From Lichenostomus cassidix (taxonomy: Eukaryota > Chordata > Aves > Passeriformes > Meliphagidae): a stretch of 64,000 nucleotides of DNA. The notes under the pieces are model-generated. The model saw nothing but the letters and a program-made list of their open reading frames with translations, was not told the origin of the DNA and did not search any database. The position numbers and the translations under genes were made by a program. Of the stretch, positions 10,542 through 23,456 are shown in pieces (position 1 is the first letter of the stretch; each line of letters starts with the position of its first letter). The stretch spans positions 47,436,359 through 47,500,358 of the forward strand of contig CM039179.1 of assembly GCA_008360975.2 (NCBI GenBank), written 5' to 3'.

Positions 10542-13500
10542 GTAAGAAAATGTCTCATATTCTCTTCTCTCATATATAATTTCAGTAGAATTATTTCTTT
10601 TATGAAACCACTTGTGTAAATATTGTTTTGTAACTGAATAAAATTATTTTTTGAGGTTAGTTTTAGAAAGTATATCAAAACTCAACAGATGACTAAATTA
10701 TTATAAGAAGAATAAGACATACTAGGAAAAAAGCTGCTATTTTGTGGATTTTAATATAGCAGGTTCGTTTTGTTCAGTCATAAAAATAACAGATATGTTC
10801 CACAATCCTGAGTTGTTTAGGAGTACACAGAAATAAATTTTAAAAATAAATAAATTTTGACATTACATATGAAACTATAGAAAGCAGTTCTATGAAAATG
10901 TTTCTGGACTTCTATGCCCTGTAAAAGGTGATGCTGTAAACATTTACCTTTTTATTTGGTTTTACAATTTGCAGTACTTGTGAAAAGATAAAGGTGAAAA
11001 ATAATCAGTATAGAAAAGACAAAGAGAGGTAAGGTGGGAAAGGTGCATCTGTATTGTGGTTATGAGCCATGTATTTTGGCTCTAGTGGTTCCAATTTTCA
11101 GAATACAAAGTTGTTGATGTGTTTGCTACAGTAGGAAATTTTGTAATGCATGTTTCCAGGTCTGTTTAGCACTTCAGAGGACAGGCTTCCCCAATGTTTA
11201 TAACATTCATTTGAGAAGACTTGTAGTAGAAAGCAAGTTTTATCCTGTCTATTCAAGGATTCCTCTGTCTAGATAGATATCTTTGCTGTTGGGAGTTGGG
11301 TTGACCTGAAATAAATGAAGCATGCACTGTATTCCCCCCACACACAACCCCTCCCACCCCTTTTCAGTATGATCAGTGTGGCAGTTGATGGATTAAGTGG
11401 ATTCTAACAGGTAAAATTCACTTCAGAGATACTTAGCATACAAAGGTACTGATACAATACTAGAATCTGATAATATTAATTGTAATTTTAGAGAATGTGT
11501 CTTTGATTCATTTTGTGCCAAGCAGTCTGCTTAAATGCATTGATCTTGGCTTCCTGCATGTACTTTTTTGTTAGTTTGATTAGTTCCATTCTTGGCACTT
11601 TAAATTAGTTGCAGATAAATACCTTGCTATGTATTCCTGAACTACATTTTACATGTGTAATATATGCTTACTTTAGAAATAGGAAGTCTGCTTCAGCTTG
11701 CAGTTTGAGTGGAAATACTTTTTTTCCTCATTCTGTAAGAGTTGAGTTACCCTGAAACACTTTTCTACGAAGAGTAAATTCATGCTCGAATGTTTTTCTG
11801 TTGCATTGTCTAACAGTACAGATGTGATGTTGATGAGCTTCTGGGCTGTTCACTGGATTTGTTGTGAAACAGCATTTTCCTTTAACATTTTTAGTAAGAT
11901 TCTGAAACTTGATTTGACTTTTTTTTACCTACCACTGTCTCTTTACAAGGAAATACCTTGCTTATTTTGCAGTCATTATATTCTGTAACCATTAGAAATT
12001 AGATGATTGACATCCATCAAAAAACAGAGGTGCCATGTCCTAGATGGTTTTTTGTGCCTGATGGAGTGCAGGGTTTGACAAGAACTTCACAATGAGAAAG
12101 GAGGTAGCTGTTCTTCCCAGAGCAGGAGGAAAAGGTGATAAAACAGTCACTGTGAGGCCATGTAAGATCTGTATAGGGACTTAAAATTTGTGGAATTGGG
12201 AAGAGATTCATGCTACTCACACTATTCCTTCTCTTGAATTATATTAAGACCTTAGTGTTGCTTATGACTTGTCTGTGTTGGTGCTGGTACATCTACTGAG
12301 GCGTCTGTCCTTACATCTCTTACATAAAAGAGATGAGGAGGTGTGGTTCACTCTGCCCTGAAGACTGTTCAGGGCAAAAGGAATGTGTCAATATTTTTGT
12401 CTTTTCTTGATCCTCTGTTTGTTTGTCTTGTAGCCTGTCCTAAAGCTACTTTGTAATAGAAACTGTAAGATTTGGATATGCATACTTCAATGTTTTAAAA
12501 TAAATTTACAAAAATCCTTCATCTTTGTAATGGCCTGCTTAGAGCAATTTGTACCACCTTTTATTGTACCTCATAATGTGTTGATTTTTTTTTTTTGCTG
12601 TTTTTTTCTATGCCCTGCGTACTCTTGAAAACACATTATTATGGGAAGAAGTAGTATATCACACTGAAGTGAAAAGGGTTTATATGAGTCATTCCTGTTG
12701 TAAATTCTTTTAATCTCTTAGTCTTTTCTGTCTTTCTGTTTCTTGTCTGTCTCTATTTTTTTCTCCTGTTGGTGGGCATTGTGTCTATTCTGTGGAGTGC
12801 ATGGTGATCAATAGAATTTGCATGCATCTTTTAATTTTCCACATATATAGAAAGTATTTTTTAAACTCCTAGAAATCATACCAATTGCATAATTTCTGCT
12901 GTTTGCTAACAAGGTGGACAAGATCATGCCTATATTATCTCTAGCAGTTAGCTGTGTATTTTTCAATACTATCATGCCCAAAATATTCTTTAAGGAACAT
13001 GCTAAGAAAACAGAGTAGTTCAAATCTTCAGGTATTGTGGAGATGTGCATAGTATGTTCTAAAGAGATTGTAAAGCAGTCATCTGTGTTCTCAGTAAGTC
13101 ATGGAGAAATTTCATACCACATTACAAATGTAGGAAAGAGAACAAGGAGACTCAGGAATCTCTTCCTTTGCTGTATGATGTTGAAGACTTCCTTGTACTC
13201 GAGTTACTTCTAGCTCATTGTGCAAGCTCTACTTCGCACCAACTACATATGAGAGGAATCTGTTGTCTCTACTTTGGATCTTAGTCTCTAAAATTATGTC
13301 AAACTTTTGCTTGGAAATGCCATGCAGCCATGAAATACTGTATTTTAGACTTATAAACCCAAAAGGACAACAACAGTTATTCTTGCAAAAATCTCAATCA
13401 TCTGTTTCCTTAGTTATGCTCAAATACGTAAATATTTATGTATTTGAAACTTGGAAGTACATATGAAATCTCAGTGGAGAGGATTTATAAACTGATATTT

Positions 13501-13706
13501 ATAGCTTACGTATCTGATGTGGTGCTGCCTCTTCAGAAATTGTTTAACTTCAACAACTCCAAATATAATTGCTACACCAATTTTTTACATTCCGTATCAT
13601 CAAAGGAGACAAAAGAAAAGATGCTTATATATTTTTAAGCACTCATGCGGGTTTTTTAAAACATTGAAATTCACTGGCAAAAAAATAAAATGATTTCCTC
13701 CTATAG
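10542..13706 (+). other. RBM26: RBM26 intron 8
   Basis: A 3,165-bp AT-rich intron with several T-runs (for example about 12583-12607) and scattered short open frames. I see no transposon that I can name and no RNA gene. Confidence 0.85.
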
Positions 13707-13835
13707 GTTTTATCTACTTCTACTGGCTTGACAAAAACTGTGTACAACCCTGCTGCTTTGAAGGCAGCACAGAAATCTTTGCCTGTTGTTTCCACTTCCG
13801 TGCTAGACTCTAATGAAGCACAGAAGAAAAAACAG
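13707..13835 (+). CDS. RBM26: RBM26 exon 9, linker into helical region
   Basis: A 129-bp, phase 0-0 exon (43 codons). It encodes LSTSTGLTKTVYNPAALKAA, then a Ser/Val-rich stretch, then NEAQKKKQ at the start of the charged helices. The text matches RBM26. The acceptor AG is 13705-13706 and the donor is GTAAAT. The TVYNPAALKAAQ segment is very conserved in orthologues as I recall them. With exon 8 skipped, this exon joins exon 7 directly and in frame. Confidence 0.94.
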
Positions 13836-15967
13836 GTAAATTAAATATGCTTCTTTATAAAATGGACCTAGGTTGGGAATTTATGACCTAGAGATAGAGC
13901 ACTATGTATATTCATCTCAAGAACATAGATGAAACTTGTTGCAAGATTAAATTCACTATAATGTTTTTTTTCCCCACATATTGCAAGAAAATTCAGCATT
14001 GTTTTGTTATTTTTCAGTGTATGTTCAGGCAGTGTAAGCAGGTTTAAAACTGTAGAAATTCAAAATGTGAAACACTTTTTCCTGGAATCAGAATCTACAC
14101 GTTGAGGTATGAATTGTCTATTGTGAGTGAAAGGGAGTATAGTATAGTCACTGTTCTTCTCTCTTAAACCTTTCTGGAACTGGCCTCTATTCTCAGTGTA
14201 TTTTGTACTTGTGACCAAAATGGTTTCTTTGAGAGAACTAAGAATTTTATGACTCTTCATTTTGTTGTTTCCAAGCTATAGTTCTTCTGCACCCATTTTT
14301 ATTTTTACATAGTACTAGGCTCTCTCTGTTATATTTATGCTAGAAAGGAAATGCAGCAAAAATGTATTTGGCCTTAGTAGATCACTTAGTTATACTTTAG
14401 CTTGCTTCGAATTTTCAAGAGAGCCTAGCAAAACTCCTTTTCCAGGTCTATTCTTACCATTTAGAAAAACTAAATAAAGGACATTATTTGTCTTACTGTT
14501 TTTTAACCACAAATGATGAATACAATACTATGTTAGGTCCAAACATAAGTGTTGGAGTCAGTATAATTGTTAAACAAAGATTTTGGTCAGATATTGGTAA
14601 ATTTCTGTAATTTATGTCTAATGTAATTTGAACTAGCAGTTTGTAGCTACATGTGGGTTTTGCCATTGGTCCAAAGTTTAAGGAAAGCAGTTCTAATTTT
14701 GGAATTTCATTTTATATTTCTCCCCTAACATGTGATTTTTAGAATTGAGCCTTTACCTTTCAATTTATGACGCCAAATGCCTGTAAAATGGCAAAAAACT
14801 TGTAATAAATTGTTAACTTGTCATAACAGCTGTAGGGCTTTTTTTGAGAGAAGATGCTGAAGATGTGCCTAAGTGATTGGCTCTTTTTTCATGTGATCTT
14901 GTGCTCCTTCCTGCCTTCAGAGATTCCTGTTACAATATACTAGTACTTGTGGAAAAACATGATTTTGTGGGACTCACTCCCTTCTTTTCCTCCTGTCTCC
15001 CTAGCTTTTTTTCACATTCATCCCCTTACCTTACCTTCCCTTTCCCTTCAGGAAAATGATTGCACACTGTATTGAAAAACTAACATTTCATTGCAACAGA
15101 ATTTGGCAGTATTTGGGTAGACATACAGAAACTTGACTACTATTTCTTTTTCTATGGCTGTTGTGCATTTACAGTCTTTGTATAAGATATTCCACTTGCA
15201 ATCTGATTCCAGTTGATCATCTTCTGCCTCTCCTCTACTAGCCATTAAATATGTTGATATCAAAGCTTTTAATGGTTTTCTGCTAAGACTTCTACATTCT
15301 GTATTTGAGAGCACGAAGCAGCTGCTTTCTCACAAGCACCATTAGTAGGCGCTGAGCACAGCAGGGGTGGCATCTCCTGCTTCTCATTCTGAGTGCAGTA
15401 TTGACACTTATTGATCAGTTTCAGTTCATTTTGATTTGCCCATTGCCTGTCAAGGTTCTGTTGTTGGCAGATGGCGTGGCTATGTTTGTTGCTTCCCAGT
15501 TAGAGTGCTCAGACACAAAAGAGGTGCTTTTTGTTGGGTGACACTTGAAGTTTAGAAAATAAAATGTGTTTTCTTTTTACTTGTAACAGTTGTGGAGACT
15601 GTGTTTTAATTGATGGACTTGATTTACAGTTGCTTTCAAGATAATTGTGCTTGCACATTTAAACTCTTGCATGCTGTACCTCTTGAGGGAGTGTAATATG
15701 TCACCTTCCAGCTTTCAGTGGAGTTGTGTAAGGTGTCACTTTGTATGTGTGCAGTAATAAAGTCTTCCCATCACAGATCTAACTGAAAAAGATAATTAGG
15801 TCTTTAATTTGGTGGTGCATTGTTTTCCTAAACATAGATGGAAATATTAGTACCTTGCATTTCCCTGTTATTGTGAATTACTACTATGTAGTTGCCAGGT
15901 ATAGTGTATTATTCTGGCATTATGTTTCAAAGTCTAGAAACTTTCTGTAATAATTTTATGCTTCTAG
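13836..15967 (+). other. RBM26: RBM26 intron 9
   Basis: A 2,132-bp AT-rich intron. A pyrimidine-rich block lies at about 14985-15055. No gene or clear repeat seen. Confidence 0.85.
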
Positions 15968-16042
15968 GAAGCATTACGACTTCAACAAGATGTGAGGAAA
16001 AAGAAGCAAGAAATTTTGGAGAAGCACATTGAAACACAGAAG
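15968..16042 (+). CDS. RBM26: RBM26 exon 10, charged helix / coiled coil
   Basis: A 75-bp, phase 0-0 exon (25 codons) made almost wholly of helix-formers: EALRLQQDVRKKKQEILEK, then HIETQK. Leu/Val/Ile recur at heptad-like spacing, so with exons 9, 11 and 12 it probably forms a long helix or coiled coil. Acceptor TTTTATGCTTCTAG, donor GTAAAA. Confidence 0.94.
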
Positions 16043-16692
16043 GTAAAACAGCATTAAAGACAATTACCTATTCAGTTATAAAATCTCAGTTCACTGTAAA
16101 ATATTTCAGGATTTGTAAGCATGAACAAAAATCCAAAACATCCCATAAAAGAATCATTCTCTTAGAATGACATTATCACATTATTTTAAGTTTATAGTTT
16201 TAATCTAACTTGTCCTGTTAGTTCACTTAAAAGAAAACCTACAGGCTTATGCAATTTATGTAGAAAATTTTAATAGATATTGCCTAATTGTAAACAACAT
16301 GCATATGTTTGGTAGAAGGGAAAGCCTAAGTTCTGTTTGACAAGAGCAGGAGAGAATGGTGTAGAAAATTATAATGACTGCACTTAGGCTTAAGAAGAGG
16401 AAAAAAGCCAAAATGTCATATAAGTTGAATAAAATTTTGAAATAATTTAAGTGTGTTAAGCAAATCTGTCCAGATGAAATGGAAATATCACATGTTCCTT
16501 AGGAAACAAATCAGAGATTCAGACAAAGATTTTAATTTAATAGAAGCTGTTAAAAGTCCAGTGTGCTGATTTGTAGGTCGCAGCAAAAGTAATTCAATAT
16601 TTTGTTTCTCCATTAGTTATAATGACCACTGGAAAACAGATCTGTAATAATAGTTGCTGAGTAAAAATACTTTTTTTTTCTGAATTGGACAG
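16043..16692 (+). other. RBM26: RBM26 intron 10
   Basis: A 650-bp AT-rich intron with no recognised repeat. The T-tract of the acceptor (about 16672-16680) is separated from the AG by TGAATTGGACAG. Confidence 0.85.
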
Positions 16693-16863
16693 ATGCTGAT
16701 TTCAAAGCTGGAGAAGAATAAAGCCATGAAGTCAGAAGACAAAGCAGAAATCATGAAAACACTGGAAATTTTGACTAATAGCATTACCAAGTTAAAGGAT
16801 GAATTAAAAGGTGTATCACCAGGAGGAGGGACTCCTCTAAAAAGCATGAAAACTAAAACTCAG
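16693..16863 (+). CDS. RBM26: RBM26 exon 11, helical region with Ser/Thr-Pro sites
   Basis: A 171-bp, phase 0-0 exon (57 codons) that begins on an ATG codon internal to the protein. It encodes MLISKLEKNKAMKSEDKAE and a second amphipathic helix ending TKLKDELKG, then a flexible VSPGGGTPLKS segment and a Lys/Thr-rich end. The SP and TP dipeptides in the flexible part are possible sites for proline-directed kinases (inference). Donor GTACTC is weak. Confidence 0.94.
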
Positions 16864-19800
16864 GTACTCATGTTTTGATCAGCTTTTTAATAGATTAATT
16901 CATGTGTTTGTTTCAGAAGAATAAAAATGTACAGAAACGTAACTGGTTTTATTTTGAAGTCCTGTTTGAAGTGAGATTGGTTTTGCCTTCTTTTCAAAGG
17001 AACATAGTTAATTTTAAAACCATGCTGTTGTCTAAAAGCTGTATCTGCTGTTACACATATACTGCATCATCTGGAAGATCAAAAAAACCAAATCAAAAGT
17101 CATATGGTTCTTTCTTTTACTTTGTCCAATACTTTGTGTATAGTCTATTGCTGTCTTAAATTTTAATAGAAGGTAGGAAAATAGTATTTCTTATACAAAA
17201 AGATAATAGTTAGGCAGCACAAATACCTTCTTGTCAGGTTTAATACACAAAACAAACTGTACTGGTACGTAATTTCCTGGGAGTTTTTATGTCACTGAAA
17301 TTTCTCTATGTATTAACCTTTTAAGACTGAAGATTATACTGCTCAGTCTTCCTTTGATCGAGGTGCCCATATTTGGGTTTTACCTGTGAGAAGAGTCTTC
17401 TGCTCTGCTGCGATTCTTGTTGATACATGGCGGTTACCAGTTTCCCAAGTGCCTAAAGATGCTATTATATTACCTTTTTAAAATGCAGTTGTTTGCTTTT
17501 TATAGAAATATTTGTTCCTGAACAGCTTTGATCACAGCCTTGGAAAGAAATACCAAAAAGTAATACTGAAACTACTTCTGTGTACTCAACTATAGCATCT
17601 TATACAGCTCGTCAGGAAAAATTTGAAGCAGCATGTATTTATCCTGAAAATGGGCATAGATTGTTAGGTAAGGGAATAGGTTGCTGAGAGAGGTGTTGGA
17701 GTCACCATCCCTGTGGTGTTTAAGAGGCATCTGGATCAGGTGCTGGGTGATAGGTTTAGTGATTTAGGGGTTACAGTGGTAGTTCTGGGTTGACAGTTGG
17801 ACTTGATGATCTTAAAGTTCTCTTCTAACCTTGATGATTCTGTGATTCTTGCTCCAGGCTTTTCCAGCCTCAGGTTATGGGATTGATGAAGGCAAGTCTT
17901 TCCAGTAAAGAGAAATAGGAGGTATTCAGTACCTCCACTGTTCTCATGTTGTTTGTTGCCAGGTCCTGTTAATTGTTCAGCTCTCAGACCACATTTTTCA
18001 CAGCATAGTGTTCCTCTTACTGCTGATAGATGTGTTGAAGCCCTTCTTGTTTCTCATCCCCCTTGCCAGTTTCAACTCTCGGTGGGCTTCAGCTTTCCAA
18101 ACCAGTACCTCCATGTTCAGAGAATTTCACTATGTTCCTTTCATGCACAACTTCTTGTGCACCTCGGTTTTGGATTAAAATTTTGTTTGAATCATCTTTT
18201 TCATCCAGGCAAACATCCTGCCAGCTTTTTTTCCTGCATGCTCTGGAACTTGGAGGATGCAATTCTTGGAAACCATCCTGCCTTTCTAGCAGATTATCAG
18301 ACCTAAGGTATTCAAACAGGAGGCTTTTTCCAATTGTCTGAAGAAGGCCTCATCTACTTTAACAGGACTAGATAGTGTGTAATTCACATCCACTGCAATA
18401 TCACCTGCATAGATTTGCCATCTCAATCCTGACTCGGAAACTTTCAGCTGTCTCATCACCTGTGCCCAGGCAGAGCTCTGTGCATCCATACTGCACTCTC
18501 TAATGAAGAGCAACTCCTATTCCTTGCCAGCCTAGCTTGTCCTTCCTTAAGAGACTGTCCACTGTACCACTTCACTCATGTCCATTTTTCTGTGATGTTT
18601 CTGTTGTCCCAGGCAGACTGTAGCCCTGTAGCTGCACACAGACATCCAGTGCCTTCTCTTTGTTTCACAAGTTTTGTGTATTAGTGTGTAGGCTCTGCAG
18701 AGAGGCACTGATTTCCCAGAAAAGAAAGATGTTGCCCCTGTGATGCTGTTCTGTATGCCTTTCCTCATTTGTATGGATTGGTAATTTTGTGTTTGAGGTG
18801 GTTCTTAAACCTGGTTTTGTTTAACTGGAGATCTCTTCTGCCCACATCACCCTGTGCTTGGTAACCCGGTCCACCACTTCTTTATGACAGTTGCTTTTAC
18901 TTAGAAAAAGTGATGCAATATATTAATTTTGAATTGAAGTTTTAATGTTTTCAAGATGCTTTTCCATTTCCTTTGTAATATGGAAAATGAAGAAACTTTT
19001 TAAGCAAACCTACTTCATAGAGGACAAAGTATCCATTATCTGTGTGCAGTTTTGTTAATATTCAAAATAGCAGAAAGAATCAGCCCCATCTGACTGCTGT
19101 GGAAGTGAGGATTTTACAGAGCGTTTGGTTGAAATTTACAACTTTGACAGTTTTCTGAAGTACTTTGATCTTGGTTCTCTTGCAGTTTTTAACTGTTTAA
19201 AATCTCGACAGATCTGAAGAACATGCTGAAGACAAGGAAGATGAGGCCCACATGACTTTGCCATTATATTTACCTCTTTTTGCTTCTTCCAGTTTGTTGA
19301 GATTACAAAAGGCTCTTCCCCCTTAAGTGAGAAAACTCTGCTGGTTCTTGGTCTGTCTTAAGGGAGGTATTTTCTTCTTCAGACCTGGCACAGCTCAGTA
19401 AAAGAGAAGTCTTCATTAAGATCACTAATAATAAACCTCAAAATTCTTTATTACACCAGTGTCACTGGCTGCTCTGTGAGTGCTAACTGCTGGTCATTAT
19501 TATACTTCAGAAGCGCCTTTTTTGTCATGTCATTGATGTATTACAACACAGTGGGATTTGAGAGAAACACTGATTTCAATTTTGAAAATTTGGAAAACCA
19601 TTATGCAGGAGATAATGGATTTTTTCCTGTGGTTGCTGTAGATAATCAGAAAGTGCAGATGAATGGGCTTGAGCTTGAAGTTGCCAGTTGAATAATCCAG
19701 GTTTTATTCTTTTAAAGCTTCCAGGAAAAAACAAAGAAACAAAATCACCTTTCTTTATCAGTTGTGATACTTGGTTTCCAACTGTCACAATTGTCAAACA

Positions 19801-20643
19801 TTCATCTCTTGACATGCAGCCTCTGTAAACATTCCATGCTGCTCTTTTGAATCAATGGGTGTACACATGAACAGTTTCACAGTCCTCTATAGTTTTAGCC
19901 TTCATTCCTGACGTCACTGGAGCGTTTGGGTGCTTCTTCTTCCATTAAAAAAAGAAAACAGAGGTTTCACTTGGATCAGAACTTCAAATTAAATTTCCCT
20001 GGTCACGTAAATCTTTCTCTGCACCTCAGTGGTTGCAGTGAATATGACTTATTTGGGGTTCAGAGATACCTTTCTGTTTCATATATGTTTTCTGAACGTC
20101 AGTAATTTTTTCAAGATACTGTGTCCTGGAAGGTAGCTTAGGGTGCATCTGAGACCAGGCTTTTGTTAGCAAAGGTCTTGTTACTTTCTGTGTTTTTTTC
20201 ACTTGGTCTGAACAGAATTACCATTTGTGCTTTTGCATTATGACATTGTAATAAACTTACATACTTTTTCTCAGCACTGATGATAGATTTTGTGTTCATT
20301 CATAGTTGTACTGCCCTTTTTTAAATTCTTTTATCTCATCATCATTACTGTATAATCTCGAATTTTTATGGTATGTATCTTTATTTTAGAAAAAATTCCA
20401 TTGGCTTTGGCTTTGCTTGGTAGTCTAAAAGGTTTGGCATCACAAAGCTCAGAAATATACTATTATATTGAAGTTGTACCTTGCCACGAAGGCTCCTAAG
20501 CTTGTGCTTGGCTTGTTTTTGAAGGTGGAAACACAGTGTAATAAGCAGTATACCTCCAAAGTTACAGCTTTTTATTGACCAATTGTTTTCTTAGTAGAGA
20601 ATGTAAACTGTGGAACTAATAATTTACCATAACCATTTCTTAG
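16864..20643 (+). other. RBM26: RBM26 intron 11
   Basis: The longest intron in the window at 3,780 bp. It holds a CR1 fragment (about 17655-17850), followed by a GC-richer block of about 0.9 kb (17870-18770) that I could not assign. Acceptor context is CATAACCATTTCTTAG. Confidence 0.85.
17655..17850 (+). repeat. CR1 LINE 3' fragment, sense
   Basis: It reads GAATAGGTTGCTGAGAGAGG, then a 'tggagtcaccatccct' phrase, 'tttaagaggcatctggatca', TTGGACTTGATGATCTTAAA and TTCTAACCTTGATGATTCTG. This is the ordered set of CR1 3' phrases ending in ATTCTGTGATTC. It is 5' truncated and moderately diverged. Confidence 0.85.
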
Positions 20644-20748
20644 ATGCAGAAGGAGTTACTAGATACTGAACTGGATTTATACAAGAAGATGCAAGCTGGG
20701 GAGGAAGTTACTGAATTAAGGCGGAAGTATACAGAACTACAGCTGGAA
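20644..20748 (+). CDS. RBM26: RBM26 exon 12, helical region
   Basis: A 105-bp, phase 0-0 exon (35 codons): MQKELLDTELDLYKKMQAGE, then EVTELRRKYTELQLE. It is strongly amphipathic and rich in Leu/Glu/Lys, completing the coiled-coil-like region that started in exon 9. It also begins with an in-frame internal ATG. Donor GTATGT at 20749 is good. Confidence 0.95.
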
Positions 20749-23246
20749 GTATGTTTGTCTCTTCTTTTGTAGCAATTAACTTTTAATCAAATGTTTTCCT
20801 TTATGTTTAGTAGCTCGTGTATTGTATCATAAACTGTCTTGCTCCACAGTGCAGTAGTAAGTTGCACGTAGATGGAGACATCTAGCAATAATATTTAAAA
20901 AAAAACACTTTCTCTGCTTCAGTGCAATTCAGAAATAGTATTGACTTCAATTGTGATTGCTAATTTGTTTAAATTCTGTAACTATTTAGGTGACATGATA
21001 TTTTATAGATTTGTGGTGGTAATGCTTTCTTGAGAACCAGGAGTGTTTTTAAATTGTTGCCTGTAGATCATTCTGTGTTTAACACAGAAGAGTTGAAAAA
21101 CACTGCCTGATCTTTTATTTTTAAGTATTAGAAGCCTCTTAATGAGATTAATCAAAAAGCCTGAGGTACCAGAATTAATGCTATGACAGTGTTGGTTTCA
21201 AGAAGAGAACTTCACAAAAGCAAATACAGTGTTTCAAGAAGTATTCAATGTATAGAAACACAATTTTCCTTCAAGTATTTGCAAAAAAAATTGAGATGGC
21301 TATGCAAAATTCTTCCTATGTGTGTCTCATTTTGAGAAATTATGAATGCTGTGGGTGGTATTCTGTGTTATATTGCACTTTCTTGTCTATGTGAGTGTAT
21401 AATACCTATTTGAATCACCTGATAACCTTATTTCTTTTCACTGTTAAGCAGGGCTGCTGCGTTGCTTAAGTCCCACTTGTCTTAATGAAGTTTGGTCATG
21501 TCTTATGTGTAACTGCATATGAGTACAGTGCACATACATGTGGCGAAGTTGCATTAAAATCTTACTTTAAAACTAAGTTGTTATGTGGCTTTGGTAATTG
21601 TGAAAATAGTTTTGCTAATAAACCAAGCCAGTTGAATAGAGATGACACAAAAGCTTTTGTTAACAATATATTTTCTTATGGTGAGTAATGCTTTATAAGT
21701 GTACTGAAAGCGTATTTATAAATTCTTCATTTCAGAAAATATGTGAATTGAATGACATGCAAAATAGAAATAGAAAAGTAGGTGCACATTCAAGAGAAAG
21801 TTACATCATAGTTGAGTGCACTAATCCTACTTCATCTCTCATTAAGTCTGTTTGTATTTTGAGTTGGAAAAAAAAGAACTCTTTCTGGACAGTAATATTT
21901 AAATGAATTTTCTGAAGCCTTTACCAAATACCAACAGAATTAGATGGGTCATTAGTGATGCACACTTGCCATGTTTCAGGGAACAGTATGAAATATATCC
22001 CTTGTACAAATTACAAGAGGGATATGTTTTTCCTTCCCTTGATGTTTGATTCTTCAGTATTCTTAAAAATCCTTTTTTTCACAGATTGTGCTTGTGACTT
22101 TGACTCCCACAATATTTTATGTGTTGTTTCATTGACTCATAACCTGTTTTTCTGTTCCAGGTGACCCTGACTTTACTGAAATAAAATCCAATTAGTTTAC
22201 AGCTCGTTTGTTGAGTCAGCAGGGCCCAAATTAGACATTTAAACATTTTAAAATGTTTAAAAAAACCCCAACAAAAAACAAAACCCAAATAAACCAAACC
22301 CTTTAGGATTCTGTTTATAAAAAAATAAAAAGCAAAGTAGATACTATTGTAAAATTATCTGATTAATTTAATTAATAAAGGCTTAAGAGATTGATCTCCT
22401 CATGGGTGATATCACTGACATGCATTAAAGTAGTACCATCACTGTTTGAGTTGTAAACACTGTAGGATTTATTAAAAACATGGTGATTTCATTTAACATT
22501 TGATTCCTATGGCTGATCTCTTTGGGTTTAAAAAGATTTTTTTTTCTTGTTGTAAACATTGAAATTAGGTACCTGAAAGCGGTCTTTGAAAACTTAAATT
22601 TTTGCAAATTATTTTCTAAATGACTGTCACTATCATCAGCCTTTTGATTGTTCTTCAAGAGTGTATGCCAGTTCTTTAGAAGGGATACACATGTACTGTG
22701 GGAATGGATATTATTGACTGCCTAGAGCCAAGTGTTCAGTGAATATTTTGTTTTTGGAGGTGCCCCTTAGAAGCCTTTGTTTCACATCCTACAGTTCTGT
22801 GAACGAAAGCTCTTATGGTGCATTAATTCTGGTCAGAATAAAAGTCTTGCCTGAACTTCAGAGATAAATTGACAAGCATAATAAAGAGACAAATTAAGTA
22901 GTTAGACACCATATGAAGAAATTTTGATAATGAAATCTCAGTTGTACTGCAGTTCCTTTTTTCTACAAGGAATTAATCTTCACAGATAAGGGTACTTTTG
23001 ATACCTTGTTCTAGTTCCCTGTTTCCATCCTAGTATTGCTCTGTTACTAAGTAGCTTTTATTAATTACCTATTGAATGTTACTTAAATGTTCACCTTTTG
23101 TTATTTTAAGACCTGCAAGCTGCTCTTTCTGGGCCTTTCTTGGGGGTGTGTTTTTAGGAAACATCAGAATATGTGTTTGTTAGTTCTATCTAAACACGTA
23201 GATTGTGAATTTTAATGTATCAATATGTTACATGTGAACATCTTAG
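20749..23246 (+). other. RBM26: RBM26 intron 12
   Basis: A 2,498-bp AT-rich intron. It contains a perfect 24-bp palindrome at 22238-22261 and an adjoining C/A-only tract (about 22261-22305). No transposon recognised. Confidence 0.85.
22238..22261. repeat. Perfect 24-bp palindrome in intron 12
   Basis: The left half TTTAAACATTTT is followed with no spacer by its exact reverse complement AAAATGTTTAAA. A C/A-only tract follows at once. The symmetry is seen directly; any function is unknown. Confidence 0.9.
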
Positions 23247-23456
23247 GCTGCCAAGCGAGGGATTCTGTCTTCAGTTCGCGGTCGAGGGGTTCACGCCAGA
23301 GGTCGGGGTGCATCGCGCAGCAGAGGCAGAGGGATACGCGGCCGCGGTAGAGGCAGAGGAGTTCCTGTGCATGCAGTGGTGGATCATCGGCCCAGGGCGC
23401 TGGAGATCTCTGCATTCACCGAAAGCGACAGAGAAGATCTTCTGCCTCATTTTGCG
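23247..23456 (+). CDS. RBM26: RBM26 exon 13, RG/RGG box and start of RRM2
   Basis: A 210-bp, phase 0-0 exon (70 codons), the most GC- and CpG-rich coding piece here. It encodes AAKRGILSSV, then an Arg-Gly box of about 28 residues (window residues 547-574, with RGRG repeats broken by VHA and ASRS). The segment VVDHRPRALEISAF follows, where LEISAF is the RNP2 strand of RRM2, and then helix 1 (SDREDLLPHFA). RG boxes bind RNA and are usual targets of arginine methyltransferases (family knowledge). Against the human protein as I recall it, the spacing of the RG repeats differs while the flanks are the same. Donor GTATGG. Confidence 0.95.

Noticed and set aside
16693..20646. In-frame ATG codons at the very start of exons 11 and 12, possibly alternative start codons
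   Set aside because: Both sit directly after splice acceptors and are internal Met codons conserved in RBM26. There is no promoter-like sequence upstream.
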